Source: Bryobacteraceae bacterium (GTDB taxonomy: Bacteria; Acidobacteriota; Terriglobia; Bryobacterales; Bryobacteraceae). Taken from it: DNA of 57,981 nt. Positions 6,811 to 14,669 of this stretch are shown here, piece by piece. How positions within the stretch are numbered: the stretch's first letter is position 1; every line of letters begins with the position of its first letter. Below the pieces are notes generated by a model. That model ran no database searches, was not told the DNA's origin, and was given only the letters and a program-made list of their open reading frames with translations. The stretch lies in assembly GCA_025980665.1 (NCBI GenBank), contig JAICXC010000014.1, positions 1 to 57,981 on the forward strand, given 5' to 3'. The translations under genes and the position numbers were made by a program.

Positions 6811-8667
6811 ATGAAAAGACTCACCATAGGACTCCTGACGGTAAGCGGGGTCCTGGCGGCCCAGGCGCCGGCGCCAAGCCAAACTCAAGAACGCAGAGAG
6901 AATGCGGATCGGGCCGCATCCGGACTTACGCCGATTTATCGCGTCACGGTGACGGAACGCACGGCGAAGGCGATCAGCTACCAGCATCGCAGCGGCGCCA
7001 CCAAGATCGACTTCCGCGGTACGGCTCTCATGCCTAATGCGCATGGCGAAGCCAAGGTCGAAAGCAAGAAAGGCTACATCGAAATTGAAGTGGAGTTCCG
7101 CAATATGACGGAAGCTACGCAATTCGGGGGCGAGTACCTCACTTACGTTCTGTGGGCGGTCACTCCCGAAGGCCGTACTTCCAACCTGGGCGAAATTCTC
7201 CGCGGCGGCGGAGTCAGCTCCAGCGGAAAACTGGATGTGACTACCGAGCTGCAGGCGTTCGGCTTGATCGTGACGGCTGAACCGTACTTCGCGGTATCCC
7301 GGCCAAGCGACGTAGTGGTGATGGAAAACGTCGTCCGCGCAGACACGAAAGGCAAAATCGAACTCATTGATGCAAAGTATGAGCTGCTTCAAAGAGGCCA
7401 ATACGAGCACTTGGCGAATGTGCTCGACTTGAAGGTCAACAGTAATATGCCTCTGGAACTGTACGAAGCCCGCAACGCGGTTAACATCGCTCGCAAGAGC
7501 GGCGCGGATCGTTTTGCCACCGACACGTTCGAGAAAGCCGAAAGCAATCTGAAGCAGTCAGAGGCTTATCGTGCGCGCAACGCCGGATCGAAACCGGTGA
7601 CCATGACGGCCCGGCAGGCCGTGCAGATCGCCGAGGATTCACGTGCCATCGCAGTCAAGCGCCAGGACGACGACCTCATGGCCGCCGAACGACAAGCAGG
7701 CGCAGCGCGCGAAGCTCGTGCCGAGGATGCGACCGCTCGCGCCAAGAATGCGACGACGGTAGCCGAGAACGCGACCGCGAATGCGCAATTCGAAACAGCG
7801 CGTGTCGCACGAGAAGCAGAGACCGCTCGGCTCAGGGCCCAGTCTGAAGCCGATCGCTTGAAGCGCGACAACGACAACAAGACCCAGGCATCCTTGGTGG
7901 AAGCGGATCGCCTCAAGCGTGAGAACGATCTGCGGGCTTCGACCGCGCAATCGACAGCCGACCTTTTGAAGCAGGACAACGACGCTAAGGCGGCGGCGGC
8001 CAAGACCGAGGCGGATCGCTTGAGACGCGAGAACGATCTACGGGCTTCGACCGCGCAATCGACAGCCGACCGTTTAAAGCAGGACAACGATGCTAAGATG
8101 GCGGCGGCCCAGACCGAGGCGGATCGCCTGAGACGCGATAACGACGCGCAAAAGGCAAACGCGCAATCCGAACTGGATCGCATCGCCAGCGAGAAGCGGC
8201 AGTTGGAAACGGACAAGACAGAGCTTCGATCGCAGCTATTGTTACAATTCAACACAATTCTCCAAACCCGTGACACGGCTCGAGGGCTGATCGTAAACAT
8301 GTCGGATGTGCTTTTCGACACGGCCAAGTTCTCATTGCGGCCGGAAGCGCGAGAGAAGTTGGCGAAGGTGGCTGGAATCGTCTCGGGGCACCCTGGGCTG
8401 CGGCTGGACGTGGAAGGTCATACCGATAACGTCGGTGGGGACGACTACAATCAGCAGCTTTCCGAGCAACGCGGCTCGGCCGTCCGGGATTACCTGACGC
8501 AACAGGGAATGCAGCCGAATTCGGTTTCCACCAAAGGCTTTGGGAAAACCCAGCCAGTGGCCTCAAATGAAACCGCCTCGGGGCGGCAGCAAAATCGACG
8601 GGTGGAACTGGTGATCTCTGGAGATATCATCGGCCAGCCCATAACCGTGCCGATCGCGGCGCGATAG
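6811..8667 (+). CDS. OmpA-family protein with a long coiled-coil repeat region
   Basis: A 618-residue protein. Residues 1-19 are a signal peptide. Residues about 40-200 form a beta-rich domain unfamiliar to me (YRVTVTERTAKAISY, VLWAVTPEGRTSNLGE). Residues about 215-470 are Ala/Glu/Arg-rich coiled coil, including a 36-residue tandem repeat at DNA positions 7921-8136. Residues about 490-605 are a C-terminal OmpA domain (VLFDTAKFSLRPEAREKL, DVEGHTDNVGGDDYNQQLSEQR, NRRVELVI), which binds peptidoglycan. The layout suggests a long periplasmic tether between the cell wall and another partner, possibly the SYLF protein encoded just upstream. A strong terminator-like hairpin follows the gene. Confidence 0.9.
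   Translation: MKRLTIGLLTVSGVLAAQAPAPSQTQERRENADRAASGLTPIYRVTVTERTAKAISYQHRSGATKIDFRGTALMPNAHGEAKVESKKGYIEIEVEFRNMTEATQFGGEYLTYVLWAVTPEGRTSNLGEILRGGGVSSSGKLDVTTELQAFGLIVTAEPYFAVSRPSDVVVMENVVRADTKGKIELIDAKYELLQRGQYEHLANVLDLKVNSNMPLELYEARNAVNIARKSGADRFATDTFEKAESNLKQSEAYRARNAGSKPVTMTARQAVQIAEDSRAIAVKRQDDDLMAAERQAGAAREARAEDATARAKNATTVAENATANAQFETARVAREAETARLRAQSEADRLKRDNDNKTQASLVEADRLKRENDLRASTAQSTADLLKQDNDAKAAAAKTEADRLRRENDLRASTAQSTADRLKQDNDAKMAAAQTEADRLRRDNDAQKANAQSELDRIASEKRQLETDKTELRSQLLLQFNTILQTRDTARGLIVNMSDVLFDTAKFSLRPEAREKLAKVAGIVSGHPGLRLDVEGHTDNVGGDDYNQQLSEQRGSAVRDYLTQQGMQPNSVSTKGFGKTQPVASNETASGRQQNRRVELVISGDIIGQPITVPIAAR
7921..8136 (+). repeat. Two tandem 108-bp units inside the OmpA gene
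   Basis: Units 7921-8028 and 8029-8136 each encode 36 residues beginning ENDLRASTAQSTAD and ending TEADRLRR, with only a few substitutions (for example L to R, K to Q). A further partial, diverged unit follows. High DNA identity shows a recent duplication that lengthens the coiled coil in register. Confidence 0.9.
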
Positions 8668-8673
8668 TCCTGT

Positions 8674-8714
8674 ATGGGCTGGCTCAGTAATTTCGGCAAC
8701 CTGAGCCAGCCCAT
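8674..8714 (+). terminator. Hairpin terminator after the OmpA gene
   Basis: A perfect 14-bp stem, ATGGGCTGGCTCAG paired with CTGAGCCAGCCCAT, around a 13-nt loop, begins 7 nt after the OmpA stop. The following tract is only moderately T-rich. The rest of the gap to 8909 holds no recognised element. Confidence 0.75.
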
Positions 8715-8909
8715 CTAATCCGCGAGTTTCCTTCTGCATCCCCCTCCGGACTCTCTAGCTCCCCTGGCAACCCCTGCACCGACCCCCGCAAGCTGGCGAC
8801 ATTTTAAGGCTCTATTCGAACCCAAGGCCGGGATCGTGATAGATTTCAAACGGGTGCGCCGGTTCGGACTTCGGGTAGCGGCAGCCCGCCGCGAGGCTAC
8901 TAAAACCTG

Positions 8910-10739
8910 ATGCCAGAAACGTCCGCATCCACGAACGCGCCTGCTAAATCCAACTGGCGGCAGATGGTTGAGCTATTGCGCCCTCATTGGAAGACGATGA
9001 GCCTGGCGCTGGCGGCCGTGCTGGGCGAAACTGTCACCGACCTGTTGGAGCCGTGGCCGCTGAAAATCGTTGTCGACAACCTGCTTCAGTCGAAGCCTCT
9101 GCCCTCGTGGCTGGCCGGGATCGTAAGCCATCTGGGCCAGGATAAATTGGCCGTTCTCAATTTTGCCGTTGTGTCGGTGGCGGTTATCGCCATCATCGGG
9201 GCCATCAGTTCTTACACGGAAAAATATCTTACGACCAGCGTCGGGCAATGGGTGATGCACGATCTGCGGCGCACGCTGTATCAGCATATCCACCATTTGT
9301 CTTTGGCGGAACACGACGAGAAAAGAACGGGTGACCTGATCAGCCGGGTCACCAGCGACATTGAAGCGGTCCAAGATTTCATCGCCACGGCACTACTTGG
9401 CATCCTGGTGGACGCGCTCACGATCGCGGGCATGGTCGCGTGGATGTTCTACCACAATGCCCGGTTCGCATTGATCGCGCTCTCCATTGTGCCGGCCCTT
9501 TTTCTGGTCGTATTTTTCTTTACCAAGCGGATCAAGAAAGCATCGCGGGCGGTGCGGCAGAAAGAGGGTGAGCTGGCGAACATCGTCCAGGAGGTCTTCA
9601 CCTCGATACGTGTGGTCAAGGCCTTCGCCCGCGAGGACTATGAACAAGAGCGCTTCGAAAAGCAAAGCCTGGAAAATGTGGACACTGCGTTGCAGGCCCG
9701 GTCCCTCAAGGCCAGGCTGTCGCCCACGGTCGAGGTGCTAGCGGCCGTGGGTACCTGTTTGGTTCTGGGATACGGTGCCCGCATGGCGCTAGCCGGCCAA
9801 CTCAGCCCGGGCGATCTAATCCTCTACCTGGCGTACCTAAGCAAGATGTACAAGCCAATGCGGGACCTCTCCAAGATGGGAGACACTATTTCCAAAGCGA
9901 CCGTAAGCTATGAGCGCATCCAGGAAGTTCTGAATGCCGTCAGCCGCGTGCGCGACCTGCCTCGGGCGCGGCGAGCCCCGGCTTTCAAGGGTAGAGTCGA
10001 GTTCGATCGCGTCTCTTTCAGCTACAGCCCGGATAATCCGATTTTGAAGGATATGAGTTTTCAGATTGAACCGGGCCAAGTGGCTGCCTTCGTCGGTCCC
10101 AGCGGAGCCGGCAAGTCGACCATCATGAGCCTGATTCCGCGCTTCTACGATCCGACTTCCGGTCAGGTGAAGGTAGACGGGTCCGACATTCGTGGGTATA
10201 AACTTCGATCTATTCGGGAGCAGATGAGCTTCGTGCTTCAAGATACGGTTCTGTTTCGCGTTCCCATTTGGCAGAATATCGCGTACGGCAAGCCGGAAGC
10301 CCAGCGCGCGGAAATCATGCGGGCTGCGGAGCTGGCGAACGCTCATGAATTTATCGAGAAGATGCCAGACGGGTATGACACGATGGTGGGCGAACGAGGT
10401 GTCTCGCTTTCCGGTGGCCAACGCCAGCGCATCGCAATTGCGCGCGCCATCATCCGCAACACTCCGATCCTGCTGCTGGATGAACCCACGTCGGGCCTGG
10501 ATGCCGAGTCGGAACAGGCGGTCTTCGAGGCGCTGGGCCGCTTGATGGAAGGGAAGACGTCTATTGTCATCGCTCACCATCTGGCGACGATCCAGAAAGC
10601 CGATGTCATCTTCGTGGTAAAGGATTTCCAGCTAGCCGAACGCGGGACGCATGCGGAGCTGCTCGCGGCCGGCGGAATATATGCCGAACTTTATGGGCTA
10701 CAGTTGGGAAGCCTGCAACAACCAGAGCTTGGCAAATAG
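8910..10739 (+). CDS. ABC exporter, fused permease and ATPase (MsbA-like)
   Basis: A 609-residue half-transporter. The N-terminal membrane domain (about residues 25-320) carries six helices and the exporter signature RTGDLISRVTSDIEAVQDF. The ATPase domain has Walker A GPSGAGKST, Q-loop SFVLQDTVLF, signature LSGGQRQR, Walker B ILLLDEPTSGLD and the switch His in IVIAHHLATI. These features place it in the lipid/peptide exporter group that includes MsbA and multidrug half-transporters. It probably acts as a homodimer in the inner membrane. The substrate cannot be inferred, although the surrounding lipid-related proteins make a lipid plausible. It is preceded by a terminator and converges with the kinase-like pair. 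Confidence 0.92.
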   Translation: MPETSASTNAPAKSNWRQMVELLRPHWKTMSLALAAVLGETVTDLLEPWPLKIVVDNLLQSKPLPSWLAGIVSHLGQDKLAVLNFAVVSVAVIAIIGAISSYTEKYLTTSVGQWVMHDLRRTLYQHIHHLSLAEHDEKRTGDLISRVTSDIEAVQDFIATALLGILVDALTIAGMVAWMFYHNARFALIALSIVPALFLVVFFFTKRIKKASRAVRQKEGELANIVQEVFTSIRVVKAFAREDYEQERFEKQSLENVDTALQARSLKARLSPTVEVLAAVGTCLVLGYGARMALAGQLSPGDLILYLAYLSKMYKPMRDLSKMGDTISKATVSYERIQEVLNAVSRVRDLPRARRAPAFKGRVEFDRVSFSYSPDNPILKDMSFQIEPGQVAAFVGPSGAGKSTIMSLIPRFYDPTSGQVKVDGSDIRGYKLRSIREQMSFVLQDTVLFRVPIWQNIAYGKPEAQRAEIMRAAELANAHEFIEKMPDGYDTMVGERGVSLSGGQRQRIAIARAIIRNTPILLLDEPTSGLDAESEQAVFEALGRLMEGKTSIVIAHHLATIQKADVIFVVKDFQLAERGTHAELLAAGGIYAELYGLQLGSLQQPELGK

Positions 10740-10748
10740 CCGGCGCTA

Positions 10749-11771
10749 CTAGAGGCGGTTCAAATCGGCGATTCGTCCTTGTACCACTTTGGTGAATCCT
10801 GTTACTTCTGTCTGTGAGTATCCGGATGCGCGAAAACAATCGCGAAGTTGCTCGGTCGAGAGCTGCCCCAGAACGCCACCGAGCCATTTGGCGTGGGTCC
10901 GCGAGATGTGTTTGACAATGTCCTGCATTTTGGTCCGGGTGACATACTTGGGAACGTCGACAGCGGTCAGAAAGAATGGCCGGCTGCTCAGGTAGAAATC
11001 GACGTCTTCGGTCCTGACTTTTTGAATGAACTTGGTTTTGCGATAGTCCCGCAGATTATCCTTCGATCTAACGAGCGGATTACCCGTACGTCCGAAAGTC
11101 GCGCCCAGGTCGCTGACTACGTAGCGCGGCTCCGCACCCGCCTCTTCGTAGATGGCATTGTTGACCTCTTTCAGGTCCCAATTGTTCATCAGTGCCATCA
11201 TGATCTTCAAGCCGTCCAGTTCTTTGGTTCCAACGTATGGATTCTTGAACCAGCTCCAGTTCTCAGCTTTCTTCTGCCCTTTGATCTTCCGCTCCAGCCG
11301 GACGCCGTGGACCACGCCGCCTTTCGAGACATACTGGCGCCCGCGCTCGAGTTTGGGCATCTTTTCTACCCGTATCTCGGGCAGATAGTAATCCTCATCG
11401 ACAAAGTAACCGGCGGCCCACATCAGCCGAGTGGCTGCGGTCTCTGATTTGGTTTCTTCCCCGAGCTTGACTTTCCAGTGGACGCCTTGCCCATCGACGA
11501 CCTCGAACTTTGGGGAACTGCCTTCCTTGTCCTCTTTGACGAAAGTAAACTTCCCGGCCGGCTGGTGCTCTTTTCCACCAGGACCATAAAAAAGATTGAG
11601 CGACCCGATCTTCCCGGGGTTACGACGCAAGCCGCCGGGCCGAATGGGCGCGCTGGCTGGCGCTTCACTTGAAGTCTGAACCCGGGTGGGCGGCTTCGCG
11701 CAGCCGGGTAAAGATGCGGTAAGCAAGATCACTATGCCCACCGCGTATATATGTTTGTCTGTTCGGTACAA
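10749..11771 (-). CDS. Secreted lipoprotein with kinase-like motifs (paralogue 1)
   Basis: A 340-residue protein starting at a TTG with GGACGGG 6 nt before it. It has a lipobox LPGC at residue 24 and a Pro/Ser linker. From residue about 57 it is closely similar to its neighbour at 11785-12774. It contains HWKVKLGEETKSETAA (Lys and Glu in the spacing of kinase strand 3 and helix C), NNWDLKEVNNAIY around Asp199 (compare HRDLKxxN), and VVSDLGATFG around Asp221 (compare DFG). I do not know a characterised member. A secreted, lipid-anchored atypical kinase is an inference from motif order. The gene follows its paralogue with a 13-bp gap, so the two form one transcript. Confidence 0.7.
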   Translation of the reverse strand: MYRTDKHIYAVGIVILLTASLPGCAKPPTRVQTSSEAPASAPIRPGGLRRNPGKIGSLNLFYGPGGKEHQPAGKFTFVKEDKEGSSPKFEVVDGQGVHWKVKLGEETKSETAATRLMWAAGYFVDEDYYLPEIRVEKMPKLERGRQYVSKGGVVHGVRLERKIKGQKKAENWSWFKNPYVGTKELDGLKIMMALMNNWDLKEVNNAIYEEAGAEPRYVVSDLGATFGRTGNPLVRSKDNLRDYRKTKFIQKVRTEDVDFYLSSRPFFLTAVDVPKYVTRTKMQDIVKHISRTHAKWLGGVLGQLSTEQLRDCFRASGYSQTEVTGFTKVVQGRIADLNRL

Positions 11772-11784
11772 AATACCCGTCCTG

Positions 11785-12774
11785 TTAAAAGACGTTCAGG
11801 GCCCTGATTCGTTCCTTGACCATTGCGGCGTTGCTCTCCACATCCGCGGGCGAATAGCCGGCGGCGCGAAAGCAGTCGCGGAGTTGTTCATCCGAGAGCG
11901 GCTCGAGCAGCTTGCCGAGCCATTTTGCATCCGCCACGGGAATGTCCTTGACGATGTCCTGCATGTGCGTGCGCGAGGTGTAGTTGGGAACGTCAATCGC
12001 CGCGATGAACAGCGGCCGGCTGCTCAAGACAAAGTCCACGTGCTCTGGCGTGATCTTTTGGATGAACTTGGAATCACTGTAGTCCTCGGGATTGCTTTTG
12101 GAGCGGACTACCGTATTGCCTGTTTCGCCAAAGGTCGCGCCCAGATCGCTGACTACGTAGCGGGATCCCTCGCTTTTCTCGTCGTAGATGGCATTGTTGA
12201 TTTCTTTCAGGTCCCAATTGTTGATGAGCGCCATCATGACGCGCAAACCGTTCAGCTCTTTGGTTCCCGTGAAGGGATTCTTGAACCAGCTCCAGTTTCC
12301 GTTTTTCTTCTGTCCTTTGACGTTGCGCTCGAGACGGGCGCCATGGACGACACCATCGTCTGAGACAAACTTGCGGCCGCGGTCGAGTTTGGGCATCTTC
12401 TCCACGCGCAAATCGGGCAGATAGTAGTCCTCATCCGTAAAGTAACCCGCTGCCCACACCAAGCGGCTGGCAGCCGTTTCAGACTTGGTTTCTTCCCCGA
12501 GTTTGACCTTCCAGTGAATACCTTCCTCGTCGATAACCTCGAACTTAGGAGCGGTCCCTTGCTTGTCTTCCTTGACGAAGGTGAATTTTCCGGACGGCTG
12601 GTGTTCTTTACCGCCCGCCCCGTAGAAAAGATTGAGGGACGCGACATCGCCGCGGTCGCGCCACAACGGCGCTGAGGGAGCCAAGTCGGGGGATTGGTAG
12701 CTGCGGGCGGGCATCGCAAAGGCGAGGGCGCTTATAATGCAAAGGGCGTTTAACGTGTGACGGGTTACATTCAT
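11785..12774 (-). CDS. Secreted protein with kinase-like motifs (paralogue 2)
   Basis: A 329-residue protein with a cleavable signal peptide (ALAFAMPARS) instead of the lipobox of its paralogue. Conserved blocks: YGAGGKEHQPSGKFTFVKED (residues 51-70), WKVKLGEETKSETAASRLVW (K91, E99), NNWDLKEINNAIY (D188, K190, N193/N194), YVVSDLGATFG (D210), then a helical tail LSDEQLRDCFRAAGYS. The order G-rich strand, Lys, Glu, DLKxxN, DLG is that of protein-kinase-like folds; the fold assignment is my inference. It is the first gene of the pair, with a -24/-12 candidate at 12806-12821 and a dyad pair at 12882-12915 upstream. Confidence 0.72.
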   Translation of the reverse strand: MNVTRHTLNALCIISALAFAMPARSYQSPDLAPSAPLWRDRGDVASLNLFYGAGGKEHQPSGKFTFVKEDKQGTAPKFEVIDEEGIHWKVKLGEETKSETAASRLVWAAGYFTDEDYYLPDLRVEKMPKLDRGRKFVSDDGVVHGARLERNVKGQKKNGNWSWFKNPFTGTKELNGLRVMMALINNWDLKEINNAIYDEKSEGSRYVVSDLGATFGETGNTVVRSKSNPEDYSDSKFIQKITPEHVDFVLSSRPLFIAAIDVPNYTSRTHMQDIVKDIPVADAKWLGKLLEPLSDEQLRDCFRAAGYSPADVESNAAMVKERIRALNVF

Positions 12775-12805
12775 AGGTTTATCGACTTTTTCCTAGTCAC
12801 GGAGA

Positions 12806-12821
12806 GGCACGTAGGGGACCG
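12806..12821 (-). promoter_or_regulatory. Candidate -24/-12 promoter for the kinase-like operon
   Basis: Minus-strand CGGTCCCCTACGTGCC has GG-N10-GC spacing and shares GGNNCCCNNNGTGC with the element at 616-631. It lies about 32 bp upstream of the ATG at 12774 and about 61 bp from the dyads at 12882-12915. Confidence 0.4.
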
Positions 12822-12881
12822 TTTGGCTTTAAGTCTGGACCTCAAAGTGCAGCATTTGCGAACCGAAGGTGGAGTTTTGCA

Positions 12882-12915
12882 CGTCCAAATATGGTCACCT
12901 GACCGGGCGTGGTCG
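12882..12915. promoter_or_regulatory. Degenerate tandem dyad pair between divergent operons
   Basis: CGTCC-AAATAT-GGTCA (12882-12897) and TGACC-GGGCGT-GGTCG (12900-12915) are again spaced by 2 bp. The first has two mismatches to the dyad, the second one. The inner half-sites GGTCA-CC-TGACC are perfect. The pair sits roughly midway between a leftward (12806-12821) and a rightward (12974-12989) -24/-12 element, so one activator bound here could serve both. Confidence 0.55.
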
Positions 12916-12973
12916 GGATGTTGAATTGCGACAACAAACCTAGAAGAATTAGGAGCATATGCGGCCTGAGGAC

Positions 12974-12989
12974 TGGCCCGCGACGTGCT
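12974..12989 (+). promoter_or_regulatory. Candidate sigma-54 promoter for the PLD-like operon
   Basis: TGGCCCGCGACGTGCT agrees with TGGCACG-N4-TTGCT at all but two of the conserved positions, and GG-N10-GC spacing is exact. The predicted start of transcription, near 13000, falls just before the purine-rich AGAGGGGG ribosome site at 13001-13008. Confidence 0.55.
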
Positions 12990-13014
12990 TTCTACGGGAT
13001 AGAGGGGGCCGAAT

Positions 13015-14100
13015 CTGAAACTACTAGTTGAGCCGGACGATGGCGTTGCGCCTCTCCTCGCAGGCATAAAGAGCGCCAAGAAAAGCATCGACATCCTGAT
13101 TTTTCGCATGGACTTGAAAGAGATCGAGGTGGCACTGAAAGCCGCCTCGAACCGGGGCGTTGCCGTGCGAGCCTTGATCGCTCACACCAATCGGGGTGGC
13201 GAATCCCGGCTGCGCAGCCTGGAGATGCGCTTTCTCGAAGCGGGCATCACAGTGGGGCGTACAGCAGATGATTTGATTCGCTACCACGGCAAGATGCTGA
13301 TCGTGGATTCCCGGACACTGTTTCTTTTATCCTTCAACTTCGTTCACTTGGATATAGATCACAGCCGGGGCTTCGGCATTGTGACCAAGACCGCGAAAAC
13401 CGTGAGAGAGGCTGTGAAGTTATTCGAAGCCGACCTCAATCGGAAGACCTATAAGGGGGGGCTCGATGGATTCATCGTTAGCCCAACGAATGCGCGCAAG
13501 CAGCTCACAGCGTTCATCAAGCGCGCCCGGAAACAACTGTGGATTTATGACCCTAAGATCGCCGACCGGCAGATCATGCATCTGCTGGAAGAGCGTGCCA
13601 AAGCAGGCCTGGACGTCAAGATTATCGGAAGCATAGCGGCCCGGAGCGCAAATCTTCCCGTGACGCCGCTCACCAGCATGCGTTTGCATACGCGAACGAT
13701 TATCCGCGACGGCCGGCATGCGTTTGTGGGCAGCCAGAGCCTGCGGCAGGCGGAATTGGATTCGCGGCGCGAAATCGGCATCATCGTTCGGGATCCGAAG
13801 GCGGTGAAGACGCTCCTCGCGACCTTTGAAAAAGACTGGGAAGCGAGCGGCTTTGATGAGGCTCGCGACACGGTGAAAGCGAACGTCGTGACGGGGCCGC
13901 AACCCACTGCCAAGGCGACCCGCGCCCTGGCGAAAGAGATGTCGCCGCTGAAAACGACGTTGAAGAAAGCGATTAAACAGGCCGTTAACAGGGCGGGCAA
14001 GGAAGCTGTAGCCCAAGGGAGCCTGAAGTCGACCGTCAAGCACGCCGTAAAAGAAGCGGTGAAAGAAGCCGTTAAGGAAGTGACCCAAGAGGCGCGCTAG
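13015..14100 (+). CDS. Phospholipase D-like protein, probable CTG start
   Basis: A two-domain PLD-superfamily protein, 361 residues if started at the CTG at 13015. The residues before the first in-frame ATG (13108) read LKLLVEPDDGVAPLLAGIK and SAKKSIDILIFR, which is the expected first strand and helix of a PLD domain. No ATG, GTG or TTG exists upstream before an in-frame TAG at 13000, and AGAGGGGG lies 6 nt before the CTG. The first catalytic motif is intact (HGKMLIVD, H about 91). The second is HTRTIIRD (H about 225), with Arg in place of Lys, followed by GSQSL. The C-terminal 70 residues are a Lys/Ala-rich helix. There is no signal peptide. It heads an operon with 14104 and 14670. Confidence 0.82.
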   Translation: MKLLVEPDDGVAPLLAGIKSAKKSIDILIFRMDLKEIEVALKAASNRGVAVRALIAHTNRGGESRLRSLEMRFLEAGITVGRTADDLIRYHGKMLIVDSRTLFLLSFNFVHLDIDHSRGFGIVTKTAKTVREAVKLFEADLNRKTYKGGLDGFIVSPTNARKQLTAFIKRARKQLWIYDPKIADRQIMHLLEERAKAGLDVKIIGSIAARSANLPVTPLTSMRLHTRTIIRDGRHAFVGSQSLRQAELDSRREIGIIVRDPKAVKTLLATFEKDWEASGFDEARDTVKANVVTGPQPTAKATRALAKEMSPLKTTLKKAIKQAVNRAGKEAVAQGSLKSTVKHAVKEAVKEAVKEVTQEAR

Positions 14101-14103
14101 CTT

Positions 14104-14667
14104 ATGTTCTTGCGAACCGCCGTTCTCTTCATTGTGCTGGCTGGGGTTACAAGGATCCAACTGGCAGCCGATCCTCCACAGACTAAGCCCGCCAGTCCCG
14201 ACTCGCCGGGGTTCCGTGAATTCAGCCAGCGATTGCAAGAATACCTGAAACTGCAAAAGGCCATGCCGCGATTGCGGACGACCAAGAAGCGCGAGGAGAT
14301 CATCGCGCGCCGGCAGGCGCTGGCGCAAAAAATACGGGAGAGTCGCGCCAACGCTCAGCAGGGTGACATCTTCACGCCGAAAGCCAGCGAGGAGTTTCGG
14401 CGCGTGATTCGCAGCGTATTTCAGGGCCCCAACGGGTCCAATGTCCGCAAGACCATCCGTCAGGGAGAACCCGTCGCGGACCGGCATCTGACGGTAAATA
14501 GCGATTATCCCGAGCACTTGCCGGTGACGACCGTTCCCCCCACCCTGCTGCTTCGCCTTCCGCAACTACCCCCAGAAGTGGCTTATCGGATTATCGGCCA
14601 TGATTTCGTTTTGCAAGACATCGAAGCCCGAGTGGTCGTCGACTTCATTCCAGGAGCACTCCCTTAA
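14104..14667 (+). CDS. Secreted conserved hypothetical protein
   Basis: A 187-residue protein that starts 3 nt after the PLD-like gene. It has a signal peptide (FLRTAVLFIVLAG, cleavage near AADPP), a helical charged middle (FREFSQRLQEYLKLQKAMP, REEIIARRQALAQKI) and a conserved-looking C-terminal half with PPTLLLRLPQLPPEVAYRI and IGHDFVLQDIEARVVVDFIP. I recall similar proteins from acidobacterial genomes but no function. It lies between a PLD-like and a metallophosphoesterase gene with almost no spacing, so a shared envelope or phosphoester task is likely. Confidence 0.72.
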   Translation: MFLRTAVLFIVLAGVTRIQLAADPPQTKPASPDSPGFREFSQRLQEYLKLQKAMPRLRTTKKREEIIARRQALAQKIRESRANAQQGDIFTPKASEEFRRVIRSVFQGPNGSNVRKTIRQGEPVADRHLTVNSDYPEHLPVTTVPPTLLLRLPQLPPEVAYRIIGHDFVLQDIEARVVVDFIPGALP

Positions 14668-14669
14668 GT

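Noticed and set aside
7566..8327. Minus-strand frame of 253 codons within the OmpA gene
   Set aside because: It is the Ser/Arg-rich complement of the coiled-coil repeat region; long antisense frames are expected in GC-rich repetitive sequence.
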